Assembly: GCF_900113335.1 (NCBI RefSeq)
Contig: NZ_FOOX01000010.1
Location: 62,001 to 126,000 of the forward strand
Direction: 5' to 3'
Source: Desulfotruncus arcticus DSM 17038
GTDB lineage: Bacteria; Bacillota; Desulfotomaculia; Desulfotomaculales; Desulfallaceae
Length of the DNA stretch: 64,000 bases
Below are positions 54,382 to 62,165 of the stretch, in pieces. Under the pieces are notes generated by a model. That model ran no database searches. It was not told the origin of the DNA and worked only from the letters and a program-made list of their open reading frames with translations. The position numbers were made by a program, and so were the translations under genes. The stretch's first letter is position 1; each line of letters starts with the position of its first letter.

Positions 54382-54532
54382 TAAAAGCCTGTCCGATTCG
54401 ACAATTTCATCTTATCGAAATCAGGCAGGCGATGTTGGAATTTCAACTTATCAAAATCTTAATAAATTCTTATGAAGAACTTATTCTTTTCCTAAGCTGT
54501 TTTACACTGCCAATGCATCAGTAACATTGTAT
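54382..54532 (-). promoter_or_regulatory. vanG promoter region with 11-bp VanR-type repeats; duplicated segment, copy A
   Basis: On the plus strand three tandem 11-mers (CTTATCAAAAT, CTTAATAAATT, CTTATGAAGAA) run from 54447 to 54479, followed by a further CTTATT. One-turn direct repeats are the binding pattern of OmpR-family regulators such as VanR. The upstream part encodes YNVTDALAV and a stop, the last codons of a vanY. The leader has a stem pairing GCCTGCCTGATTTCG with CGAATCGGACAGGC. The whole segment recurs at 62009-62165 with about 85-90% identity. Confidence 0.72.
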
Positions 54533-54563
54533 TAAAAAGCAAATTCCTATCTAAAGAATAAAT

Positions 54564-54769
54564 ATGGCAATATCCAGGCTGGCTGACTTCCCCAATCTAG
54601 GCTCGGTACTCCCGGATGAAGAATATACCCTTGTTAATCGTGGATATCGATTTATAGTTGTTCAGACATACCTTGTTTTTTATAGAATAATTGACCATAC
54701 CATTATTATACACCGAACTTACCCGGCCGCAGGGATTACCTGCGCGAGCTGTTTGAGCTAGAGAATTAG
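54564..54769 (+). pseudogene. ParE/RelE-type toxin remnant
   Basis: Reads MAISRLADFPNLGSVLPDEE, RGYRFIVVQTYLVFYRIIDH, TIIIHR: the C-terminal two thirds of a ParE-family toxin. The N-terminal helices are missing. After IIHR a one-base loss shifts the frame; in the next frame GRRDYLRELFELEN and TAG follow, the expected ending. No antitoxin gene adjoins. Confidence 0.72.
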
Positions 54770-54800
54770 TTCCATAAATTGCTTTATTGCATTATAATTA

Positions 54801-54830
54801 AGAGCACCGAACCATTCGGTGCTCTTTCTA
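54801..54830 (+). terminator. hairpin terminator
   Basis: AGAGCACCGAA pairs perfectly with TTCGGTGCTCT over a 3-nt loop. The T-rich tail (CTTTCT) is on the plus side; it also lies just beyond the binding-protein stop at 54870 and may end that operon. Confidence 0.75.
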
Positions 54831-54869
54831 TCACGTTGGTTTTTCAAGGTCTCTTCAAAACTTTTGCTA

Positions 54870-56252
54870 TTATTCGTTTAAGTATGTGCTCACCCTGTCC
54901 TGAATCAATTGGGCTGTCGCCTCCGCTGTCTTCTGTCCTGTAAAGAAGGCCGCGGTTTCCTCCTGAACAATGGAAATAATCTTCTGGTCCGTTCCGATGT
55001 AGACGTTCGCTTTACTCATCAGGTTTTCCATATAATCCACATCCTCCTGCGTGGGGGGTTGCAGTGTTATAGATTGACCTGGAATGCCGTCGTCCTTTAT
55101 AATCATTCTCCCACCCCTCTTTTGTATAGCCTGGGTGAAATTCTGGGCAATCTGGGGAAGCACACTCTTATTAATCGGCATTCCTCCCTGAGTCATCATA
55201 TCATCAGAGACCAAAAATTTTAAAAATTCCCAGGCCAGTTCTTGATTGACTGATTTACTGCTGATCCCATACATGGAGTCCGTGGAAAAGAATACGTTTC
55301 CGGGGGGCTTTAAAAGCTGAACACCCTCGCTGAAAATCGCCTTGGCCACTTGCAGGTCCCAAAACCCTCTAAGAGAAGTGAAATTAAAAACAAGTTTACC
55401 CCGGGAGGCCATGTCCGTAATGTTGGTCTGGGCTGTATCCGTATTAACCAGTTTGTGGTCAATCAGATATTTACTCAGGTTCAGTAAATCAAGAAATTCT
55501 TGGCCGGTAAAATTGGCTGTTTTCTTCTCCGGATCGACCAGGCTGGCATAGTTTTCTTTAACCAGAGTCGCAATCAGTCTTTTTTCATCCATCCCGGCCA
55601 AGGCATACATCTCCTGGGTTCCCCCGTTTTGCTTGTCGTTAATGACCTTTTCCGCCGTCTTGACAAAATCGTTCCAATCCCAGCTGCTATCGTCGATTTG
55701 CACCTGGGAATCAGCCAGTAAGGTTCTATCGACGGCAATCATATCGATACCGATATTAACCGGCATCCCATATAGTTTATCTTTATATTCTAAAGCCTTG
55801 AAAATATTTTGGTAGTATTTGCCGCTGTCGAAGCTTTGATCCGACTGCATCAGCCCGCCCAAGTCAACTAAAAGATTCTTATCCGCATAGGTCTGATAGG
55901 GCAGGTTGTTTAATAAAATGATATCGCTGCCCTGCCCGGACATGAGCTGGGTATTCATAGCCGTGACATATTTTTCAATATCGCCGGGATCTGCCGCCCT
56001 GACACCTTCACCTTTTTCCGAAGTACTGGAGGTGTATTCTTTCACTTCCACACTAACGCCGGGATGAAGTTCCTCAAACTTTTTTACTGCCGTATCCAGG
56101 TACGTATCTTTGGTCACAACCGCAATGGTCAGGGAATTAGGATTACTATCTTCCCTGGCAGCCTGAGTATTGCCGCAGCCGGCGGTAAATACCCCCAGGC
56201 AGAGTACCAGAACCAGGATTAGGACAACTCCGCATTTGTTTTTTATCATCAA
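54870..56252 (-). CDS. extracellular solute-binding lipoprotein, family 1 (sugar-type ABC importer)
   Basis: 460 residues. Lipoprotein signal (VVLILVLVLCLGVFTAGC, lipobox TAGC). The body follows the family 1 pattern: SLTIAVVTKDTYLDTAVKKF, HPGVSVEVKEY, GQGSDIILLNNLPY, KLYGMPVNIGIDMIAVD, NVFFSTDSMYGISSKSVNQ, AWEFLKFLVSDD. It would deliver an oligosaccharide or similar ligand to the two permeases of this operon. It is last in the operon, after the ATPase and a GAGTCAG-type repeat. Confidence 0.88.
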   Translation of the reverse strand: MMIKNKCGVVLILVLVLCLGVFTAGCGNTQAAREDSNPNSLTIAVVTKDTYLDTAVKKFEELHPGVSVEVKEYTSSTSEKGEGVRAADPGDIEKYVTAMNTQLMSGQGSDIILLNNLPYQTYADKNLLVDLGGLMQSDQSFDSGKYYQNIFKALEYKDKLYGMPVNIGIDMIAVDRTLLADSQVQIDDSSWDWNDFVKTAEKVINDKQNGGTQEMYALAGMDEKRLIATLVKENYASLVDPEKKTANFTGQEFLDLLNLSKYLIDHKLVNTDTAQTNITDMASRGKLVFNFTSLRGFWDLQVAKAIFSEGVQLLKPPGNVFFSTDSMYGISSKSVNQELAWEFLKFLVSDDMMTQGGMPINKSVLPQIAQNFTQAIQKRGGRMIIKDDGIPGQSITLQPPTQEDVDYMENLMSKANVYIGTDQKIISIVQEETAAFFTGQKTAEATAQLIQDRVSTYLNE

Positions 56253-56270
56253 AACACCCCTTTTCTTTAA

Positions 56271-56305
56271 GTATTCAGAATTCAGGAGCCAGACTGACTA
56301 CTGAC
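56271..56305. repeat. GAGTCAG-type dispersed repeat overlapping the ATPase gene end (copy 3)
   Basis: GTATTCAGAATTCAGGAGCC followed by AGACTGACTACTGACG. It supplies the last codons (VSSQSGS) and TGA of the ATPase gene on the minus strand. Confidence 0.6.
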
Positions 56306-57406
56306 GCTCACCTCACTTTCTTGATCGAAAAAATGGACCTTGGACATATTAAAACCCACCCTAACTTCCTGTCCGGTTTCGGTGCGCTGTTCCGGACTCA
56401 CCCTGACAACCACCTCCCTGCCGGCTATCTTTACATAATGGTAAGTCTCAGCCCCTCTCAATTCGGTAAACTCCAGCCTCCCGCGCAAAGCACACTCGGG
56501 ATGGCGGTCCAAAAGATCTCCGCTTCCGCAGAGATGCTCCGCTCTTATCCCCAGGACCACTTCTTTGCCCAGATACCCCTGCTCTTTTAACTTTTGCCCC
56601 CCGGCAGCGGGAACAGGCAGTTGGGCGTCGGCCAGTTTGGCAAAAATACAGCCGTTTTGCTCTATAATTAAAACTTCCAGAAAGTTCATCCCGGGGCTGC
56701 CGAGAAAACCGGCCACAAACATATTGACCGGGTGGTCATAGATGGATTGCGGGCTGTCAATTTGCTGGATCAGGCCATCCTTCATCACCACGATTCTGGT
56801 GCCCATGGTCATGGCTTCGGTTTGATCATGGGTTACATAAACAAAAGTTGTCTGCAGATTTTTATGGAGCTTGGCAATTTCTATTCTCATCTGGGCTCTC
56901 AACTGCGCATCCAGGTTGGACAGAGGCTCATCCATCAGGAAAACCTTGGGTTTCCTAACAATGGCCCGTCCCAGGGCCACCCTTTGCCTTTGCCCGCCGG
57001 AAAGTTCCCTGGGTTTGCGTTTCAGAAGATCTTCAAGTGCAAGAATCCTGGCCGCTTCCTGCACATTTTTCCTGATTTCAGCCTTGGGTATTTTTCTCAA
57101 CTTAAGTCCAAAAGCCATATTGTCATGGACCGATAGATGGGGATAAAGAGCATAATTTTGAAAAACCATGGCGATATCCCGGTCCTTGGCAGCCACGTCA
57201 TTAACCAGCCGGTCATCAATATATAATTCACCGGATGAAATTTCCTCCAGCCCGGCAATCATCCTTAAAACGGTTGTTTTGCCACAGCCGGAGGGACCTA
57301 CCAGGATTAAGAATTCTTGATCCTTTATTTCCAGAGAGAAATCCCTGACTGCCGTAACCCTGCCGGGGTAGGTCTTAGATAGATTTTTCAGATATAAACT
57401 CGCCAT
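56282..57406 (-). CDS. MalK/UgpC/MsmX-type ABC transporter ATPase
   Basis: About 374 residues from ATG 57406 (GAGAGGAGG upstream; a Met at 57424 lacks a site). Walker A GPSGCGKTT, Q-loop MVFQNYALYPH, signature LSGGQRQRV, Walker B VFLMDEP, then the C-terminal OB-fold/TOBE extension (MNFLEVLI, VVLGIRAEHL) typical of sugar-import ATPases. It is the only ATPase in the operon, so it may serve both the sugar permeases and, conceivably, the MacB-like permease whose gene it overlaps. The final residues come from a GAGTCAG-type repeat. Confidence 0.92.
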   Translation of the reverse strand: MASLYLKNLSKTYPGRVTAVRDFSLEIKDQEFLILVGPSGCGKTTVLRMIAGLEEISSGELYIDDRLVNDVAAKDRDIAMVFQNYALYPHLSVHDNMAFGLKLRKIPKAEIRKNVQEAARILALEDLLKRKPRELSGGQRQRVALGRAIVRKPKVFLMDEPLSNLDAQLRAQMRIEIAKLHKNLQTTFVYVTHDQTEAMTMGTRIVVMKDGLIQQIDSPQSIYDHPVNMFVAGFLGSPGMNFLEVLIIEQNGCIFAKLADAQLPVPAAGGQKLKEQGYLGKEVVLGIRAEHLCGSGDLLDRHPECALRGRLEFTELRGAETYHYVKIAGREVVVRVSPEQRTETGQEVRVGFNMSKVHFFDQESEVSVSSQSGS

Positions 57407-58790
57407 CCGCTGTCCTCCTCTCAATAAAAGTAACCACGGTTAAAAATATAGAGCTGAATACCAGCAACACCTCCCCGGTCTCTATGACGGGAGGCATTTT
57501 TATTATCAACAGCAAGGTGGTGCCCAGACTTAAGGCGGCCAGCATGAAAACGCTGCAAAACACTTCAACTTTGAGTAGTTTTTCCTTCAACAGCTTGATC
57601 TGATAAAGCCCCAGCAAGAACAGCGGCCAACCAAGAAAGATGTTTAAAAACAAGTTCCAGTTCTGGATGGTATTAAGGATATTCAACTGAACTTCTCCTG
57701 GCGGCGCTACATATCCGGCGCTTTGCAGCCAGGCTTGAATCTCGTTTTTAAAGCGGTCGGCCCAAAATGAAACATCAATAAGTTCATCGGGTATGTTTTC
57801 CGGCGGAATATATAAGGTAAATCTGATTAATTTCCATAGCAAAAGCATCACTGCAACAAGCGCTAATATTTCCGCCATACCAAGCATAAGCCTGACGGCA
57901 TCCCCCTTAATCATCTCTGACCAATATTTATCCCGGAGTCTCAGGCGGCAGAAATGATAAATACCCCTTATTTTTCGCCTGAGCAAGCCGAAAAGTATCA
58001 CAATTGCCACCGTCCCCGCCACGAAATTGCGCAGCAGGTTCTCTTGTTCCATCAGGAGACCCGCCACGTTATAATCGATGATTTTGTAGTTGGCGGGGTC
58101 CTGCCCGATTGACGCCAGGGCCGTTTCCAAAACAGCGGCGTTGAGGCCTGTGGTGCCGGCATCCTTTGTTTCCACTTCCAATGAGGTTATTCGGGAATCC
58201 GCTTCCAGTTCCAACAGTATTTTCGCCGGTATGTACACTGTGCAGTATCCCCTGTCCGTCAAAGTTCCGATCAGGGAACGGTCAGCCCCGGCCACCCCGG
58301 TTATTTTAAATTCCCGGCCATACAGTTCTATTTTCCGGCCCACCACATTGCAGTTCTGAAAAAGAGCCTGAGCCAGATCTTCATCGATTACGGCGACCTG
58401 CTGGTTTTCCTGTTCGAAAGTTAAAAAATAGCCTGATCGTAGGTTTATTTGATGGAATTGATCGTACCTGTCATTCACCCCCAGCACCTGAGCTTGACTC
58501 TGGTTCTTTTGATAGGCGGCAGAAGTTGAAGCCTCCATGGCGTAAGCCAGATCATAGTCCCGGAGGTTGTATTGGGTAAGCTGCCTCATATCTTTCAGGG
58601 AAAAAGAGCCTTCTTCCGGCTGATTGGAGTTGCTCAGCCAGGTGGCGGTAATTTTGTTGGCTTTGTGCAGGCCGCCAAGACCCGCCAATTTAGCGGGCAG
58701 GGATGACCCCAGGACGGTGCTCCAGGTTAAAACCAATATGCCCAGGGCCAGAATAAGATAGGCCGGATAGGCTGATTGGGCCGGTTTCAA
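57375..58790 (-). CDS. MacB/FtsX-like ABC permease with extracytoplasmic core
   Basis: 471 residues. N-terminal helix (AYLILALGILVLTWSTVLG), a MacB-type extracytoplasmic core of about 200 residues (VLGVNDRYDQFHQINLRSGY, VAVIDEDLAQALFQNCNVVG, FKITGVAGADRS), then several helices. The TTG start is preceded by GGAGGCGG and overlaps the adaptor stop. Such permeases normally partner a MacB-type ATPase and an HlyD-like adaptor; only the adaptor is adjacent. Its last codons overlap the MalK-type ATPase gene. Confidence 0.75.
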   Translation of the reverse strand: MKPAQSAYPAYLILALGILVLTWSTVLGSSLPAKLAGLGGLHKANKITATWLSNSNQPEEGSFSLKDMRQLTQYNLRDYDLAYAMEASTSAAYQKNQSQAQVLGVNDRYDQFHQINLRSGYFLTFEQENQQVAVIDEDLAQALFQNCNVVGRKIELYGREFKITGVAGADRSLIGTLTDRGYCTVYIPAKILLELEADSRITSLEVETKDAGTTGLNAAVLETALASIGQDPANYKIIDYNVAGLLMEQENLLRNFVAGTVAIVILFGLLRRKIRGIYHFCRLRLRDKYWSEMIKGDAVRLMLGMAEILALVAVMLLLWKLIRFTLYIPPENIPDELIDVSFWADRFKNEIQAWLQSAGYVAPPGEVQLNILNTIQNWNLFLNIFLGWPLFLLGLYQIKLLKEKLLKVEVFCSVFMLAALSLGTTLLLIIKMPPVIETGEVLLVFSSIFLTVVTFIERRTADGEFISEKSI

Positions 58791-59953
58791 TTTGCCGCCT
58801 CCTTCAGAACTCTATCCCCGTCCTCCACCGGTTTATTGCTTTGCATCACCACTTCGCCCATCACCATATCTGTGAGAGCAGACTTTTCATTATCGCTGTC
58901 TTCCACATTTACTTCCACCTTTTGCAAATAGTTCTCCGTACCTAAAGGTCCTTTTCTTGATTCCAGAACGAAGATATAGGAGCCGCTGCTGTCGTCATAA
59001 ACCGCGCTGTTGGGTACAAGGGTGGCGTAAGGCTTTGTTTTTTTGCTTAAATAAATTTCTCCCTTTTCACCGCCTGTCAGCCCTTCCAGAGACACGTCGA
59101 TCCACAAATCCTTCTCATCCCCGTTATGCTGGCTGTTTTCCACGATCTTGTCAATTTTTCCCTCGGTTTTTTTATCCCCCAGGGAGAGAATATTAACACT
59201 CACCGTATCTCCGGATTTGACGTAATCAACCAAATCATTGTCAATTGGCACTATCAGCCGGAACCCCTGCCGTAGATCAGCCAATTTAAACAGGGGCAGG
59301 GAGTTATTGGTCATAGACCCTTCGGCGAAATTCAGTTCTGTGATCATGCCGTCCACGGGCGCTGTATACACGCCGTTGTTTGCCAACTGTTGGGCCAGGG
59401 TATCCACCTTTCTGGCCTGTATTTCCAGATTAAGCTGCATGTCCTCACAGTTTCTTTTCGCGTCCGCCAGGTTCTTTTCGGCATTTTGCAGGTTTACCGC
59501 CGTTTCGGCTTCATTATCAAACAGGTACTTCAGGTTATCGTAATCCCTTTGTTTTTGCGCCTGCTCTTCCCTGGCCCCAGCCAGGGATAGCTGCAGCTGC
59601 CGGTAGCGGGCCTGTTCATCCTGATAATTCGACTTCAGTTCGTTCACGTCCAGGATGATGATGGGCTGGCCTTTGCCAACCCTGTCCCCCTGCTCCACCA
59701 TGACCTCCTTTACCCGCAAATTGGTATCAGCGTATTCCTCCCGGGTTGATTTGACCTCGACCGTCCCTTCACCGAATATTTCTTTGATTAAAGCCCCGTT
59801 CGTCGGCCGGGCCGTTTGGACCCTGGGCAAAGTAAAGTTATTGATGGTATTGGAGAAGAAAGTTAACCCGATCATCGCCATTAGGAACAGCAGGCTCAAC
59901 TTTCCGGTCAACTTTTTTCTTTGCGCATCACCTGCAATTGCTTCATTCCCCAA
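58787..59953 (-). CDS. HlyD/MacA-like membrane fusion (adaptor) protein
   Basis: 388 residues. One N-terminal membrane anchor (KLSLLFLMAMIGLTFFSNTI), a lipoyl-like segment (VKEVMVEQGDRVGKGQPIII), a long coiled coil (about 105-190, rich in Gln/Glu/Ala with heptads), the second lipoyl half (GVYTAPVDGMITELNFAEGS) and a beta-barrel (VDYVKSGDTVSVNILSL). Start TTG 59953 with GGAAGGGAG upstream. In Gram-positives such proteins assist MacB-like permeases. Its presence inside a sugar ABC operon is unusual. Confidence 0.85.
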   Translation of the reverse strand: MGNEAIAGDAQRKKLTGKLSLLFLMAMIGLTFFSNTINNFTLPRVQTARPTNGALIKEIFGEGTVEVKSTREEYADTNLRVKEVMVEQGDRVGKGQPIIILDVNELKSNYQDEQARYRQLQLSLAGAREEQAQKQRDYDNLKYLFDNEAETAVNLQNAEKNLADAKRNCEDMQLNLEIQARKVDTLAQQLANNGVYTAPVDGMITELNFAEGSMTNNSLPLFKLADLRQGFRLIVPIDNDLVDYVKSGDTVSVNILSLGDKKTEGKIDKIVENSQHNGDEKDLWIDVSLEGLTGGEKGEIYLSKKTKPYATLVPNSAVYDDSSGSYIFVLESRKGPLGTENYLQKVEVNVEDSDNEKSALTDMVMGEVVMQSNKPVEDGDRVLKEAAN

Positions 59954-60050
59954 TTTTCTGTCTCCCTTCCTGACCTAGTGCAGCGACACAATAGCCCTTG
60001 TAGAGTAAGTGTGCAAGAATTTATATAACAAGTCACCAGTTGCTCAGCCT

Positions 60051-60941
60051 TTAATTCCAGAAAGCCGGATCCCTTCCAGCAAGTATTTTTTTTTCGGCGT
60101 AAAGGAAGTTCAGCAGCACCGGCGTCATATATAAAGTGGACGCGGCAAAGGCCAATCCTTTTTCACCGTCGATGATTCTGGAAAGATAGAGTGAAAGAGG
60201 CTGTTTGGCCGCATCCTGTAAAAAAATCAACGGCTGTTCGACCATGTTCCAGTTATCGATAAAAACAAGTATGGCCATGGCTGCTATGCCGGCCCTGGAC
60301 ATGGGGACGATGATTTTGAGGAAAATCTGGAGCTGGTTGGCTCCGTCCACCCGGGCTGCTTCAATATAGGAGTCCGGTATTTGCTCCATATACTGTTTTA
60401 AAAGAAATACGCCAAAGGTGCTGAAGATGCCGGGAAAGATAATGGACCAGTGGCTATTAAGCAGGCCCAGCTGGCCGGCCATTAAATAATTGGGCACAAG
60501 AGTTACCTGGAATGGCATCAGCATCACAATGATATACAAAAAAAACAAGAAATTCCTGCCTCTAAACTTCAGCTTGGCAAAGGCATAGGCAGCCAGGGTT
60601 GCAACAATCGTTTGCCCGATGACGATAGGGAAGGTAATCAGCACGGAATTCCAGAACATGAAAAGAAACTGGGTCTTTTTGATGAGTACGTTATAATACT
60701 GCTTCAGCACCACCACGTCGGGTATAAGCTGGAACCGGGCGAAGTGACTCGCGGTGTCATCGTTATAGCTGCTTAAATTTTTGTCCGTCACCGGGTCATA
60801 ATTATCGGCAATTTCCTGTTCACTCATAAATGAATTGGTGACGGTTACAGCCAGGGGAAACATAAATATGACAGCCAGTACCAGTAAAACTGTTATATGG
60901 AGTATTTTTGTTATTTGACGGTTTTGATTCAACACGTTCAT
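60051..60941 (-). CDS. sugar ABC transporter permease (MalG/UgpE type)
   Basis: 296 residues with six predicted helices and the EAA coupling loop EAARVDGANQLQIFLKIIVP. An extended extracytoplasmic loop after helix 1 (about 40-90, ENYDP-like acidic segment beginning EQEIADNYDPVTDKN) is typical of some oligosaccharide permeases. The partner permease is at 61080. GAGAGG precedes the ATG. Confidence 0.92.
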   Translation of the reverse strand: MNVLNQNRQITKILHITVLLVLAVIFMFPLAVTVTNSFMSEQEIADNYDPVTDKNLSSYNDDTASHFARFQLIPDVVVLKQYYNVLIKKTQFLFMFWNSVLITFPIVIGQTIVATLAAYAFAKLKFRGRNFLFFLYIIVMLMPFQVTLVPNYLMAGQLGLLNSHWSIIFPGIFSTFGVFLLKQYMEQIPDSYIEAARVDGANQLQIFLKIIVPMSRAGIAAMAILVFIDNWNMVEQPLIFLQDAAKQPLSLYLSRIIDGEKGLAFAASTLYMTPVLLNFLYAEKKILAGRDPAFWN

Positions 60942-60974
60942 TCCTCTCGCCGGTTCTCGGGTTGCTACTATGTA

Positions 60975-61074
60975 GCATTCAGGAGTCAGGAGTCAGGAGT
61001 CAGAATTCAGTAGGATGTCTTGCATAATTTAAGATCTTTACACGCTGAAAATTATTCTGACTCCTGACTCCTCG
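60975..61074. repeat. GAGTCAG-type repeat, full inverted form (copy 4)
   Basis: The left arm has GAGTCAG three times in a row, followed by AATTCAG; the right arm (ATTCTGACTCCTGACTCCT, 61053-61071) is its complement about 45 bases away. The two arms can form a stem of about 20 bp. This is the most complete copy in the window and lies between the two permease genes. Confidence 0.75.
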
Positions 61075-61079
61075 GATTC

Positions 61080-61952
61080 TCAGTTAATCATGTTGGTGAT
61101 CTTTCTCTCCACGATAAAAAGCAGTAAAACGACGGCCACGATAAAGGCAGCCATAATGAAGGCCGCGGAAGTCAGTTTTTGGTAATCCAGAGCCGTGAAC
61201 ATATTGTTCATGTAGTGCTGCAGCATATAGATGCTGTTATGGGGATATTCTCCGGAGATAAGATACGTCTCCCGGAAAACTTTAAATGAATTGATAATCG
61301 AGATAACAAAAACAAAAAAAGTCGTGGGGGTCAAATAAACCAGGGTTATTCGGAAAAACTCCTGCCGGCGGCCAGCCCCGTCGATCCTGGCCGCTTCGTA
61401 GTATTCAGCCGGTATATTTTGTAATCCGGCCAGAAACAGGATTACGCTGTAACCAATGTTTTTCCATAGATAAATCACCAGCACTACAATTCTGGACCAA
61501 TTGGTTTTCATCCAGTCCACGGGCGGGTAACCCAGGGCATGGATCAGGAAATTTAAAACGCCGTTCAAATCAAAGAAAGCCTGCCAGACCAAAACTACCG
61601 AAGCTACGGGTACCACCAAAGGAGTTATCATGATGGTGCGAAACAGGTTCCGGCCCTGTATTTTTTGGTTCAATAACAAGGCCACTCCCAGGGAGAGAAT
61701 CATATTGAGAGGTACACAAATAAAAGTAAACTTGGCCGTATTAGCCAGAGCTGATAAAAAGCTCGGGTTTTTTAGCAAAGCGCTGTAATTATGTAATCCG
61801 ACAAAAGTACCGTTAATGGGACTGTCCACCAGGGAATAGTAAAAGCCGGTGACAAACGGGAGCAAATAAAAAAGAGAAAAACCCAGCAGGCTGGGCCCGA
61901 GGAAAAGCCAGGCCAGGCAGCCGTTATTTGTTTTTAATTTTCCATTATTCAT
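61080..61952 (-). CDS. sugar ABC transporter permease (MalF/UgpA type)
   Basis: About 290 residues from ATG 61952 (AGGGTGG upstream). Six predicted helices, beginning WLFLGPSLLGFSLFYLLPFV, and the EAA loop YYEAARIDGAGRRQEFFRIT. The frame is open to 62039, but that extension (MKLPNRTGFYIAE) is translated from the duplicated van leader and is not part of the family. First gene of the six-gene operon, directly behind duplicated promoter copy B. Confidence 0.92.
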   Translation of the reverse strand: MNNGKLKTNNGCLAWLFLGPSLLGFSLFYLLPFVTGFYYSLVDSPINGTFVGLHNYSALLKNPSFLSALANTAKFTFICVPLNMILSLGVALLLNQKIQGRNLFRTIMITPLVVPVASVVLVWQAFFDLNGVLNFLIHALGYPPVDWMKTNWSRIVVLVIYLWKNIGYSVILFLAGLQNIPAEYYEAARIDGAGRRQEFFRITLVYLTPTTFFVFVISIINSFKVFRETYLISGEYPHNSIYMLQHYMNNMFTALDYQKLTSAAFIMAAFIVAVVLLLFIVERKITNMIN

Positions 61953-62008
61953 CTTTACCACCCTAATCATAATGGGCCAAGCAACATGTCCGCGCCTTGT
62001 TTCGGCAA

Positions 62009-62165
62009 TATAAAAGCCTGTCCGATTCGGCAATTTCATCTTACCGAAATCAGGCAGGCAATGTTGGAATTTTAACTTATCAAAATCTTAATAAATTCTT
62101 ATGAAGAACTTATTATTTTCTTATGCTGTTGTATACAGCTAATGCATCGGTAATATTATACTGTT
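62009..62165 (-). promoter_or_regulatory. duplicated van promoter segment (copy B) reading into the ABC operon
   Basis: Three tandem 11-mers (CTTATCAAAAT, CTTAATAAATT, CTTATGAAGAA) at 62076-62108 and a further CTTATT, identical in repeats to copy A at 54382. The upstream part is the 3' end of vanY; the downstream part is the vanG leader hairpin, after which homology ends and the ABC operon begins. If VanR-type protein binds here it would drive the transporter genes. Confidence 0.7.

Noticed and set aside
60975-61074. CRISPR array suggested by repeated GAGTCAG words
   Set aside because: The repeat unit is 7 bases, the copies abut with no spacers, there are no cas genes and the arms form an inverted repeat.
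61953-62039. N-terminal extension of the first ABC permease
   Set aside because: The extra residues are translated from the duplicated van leader; a good ribosome site and the family start support ATG 61952.
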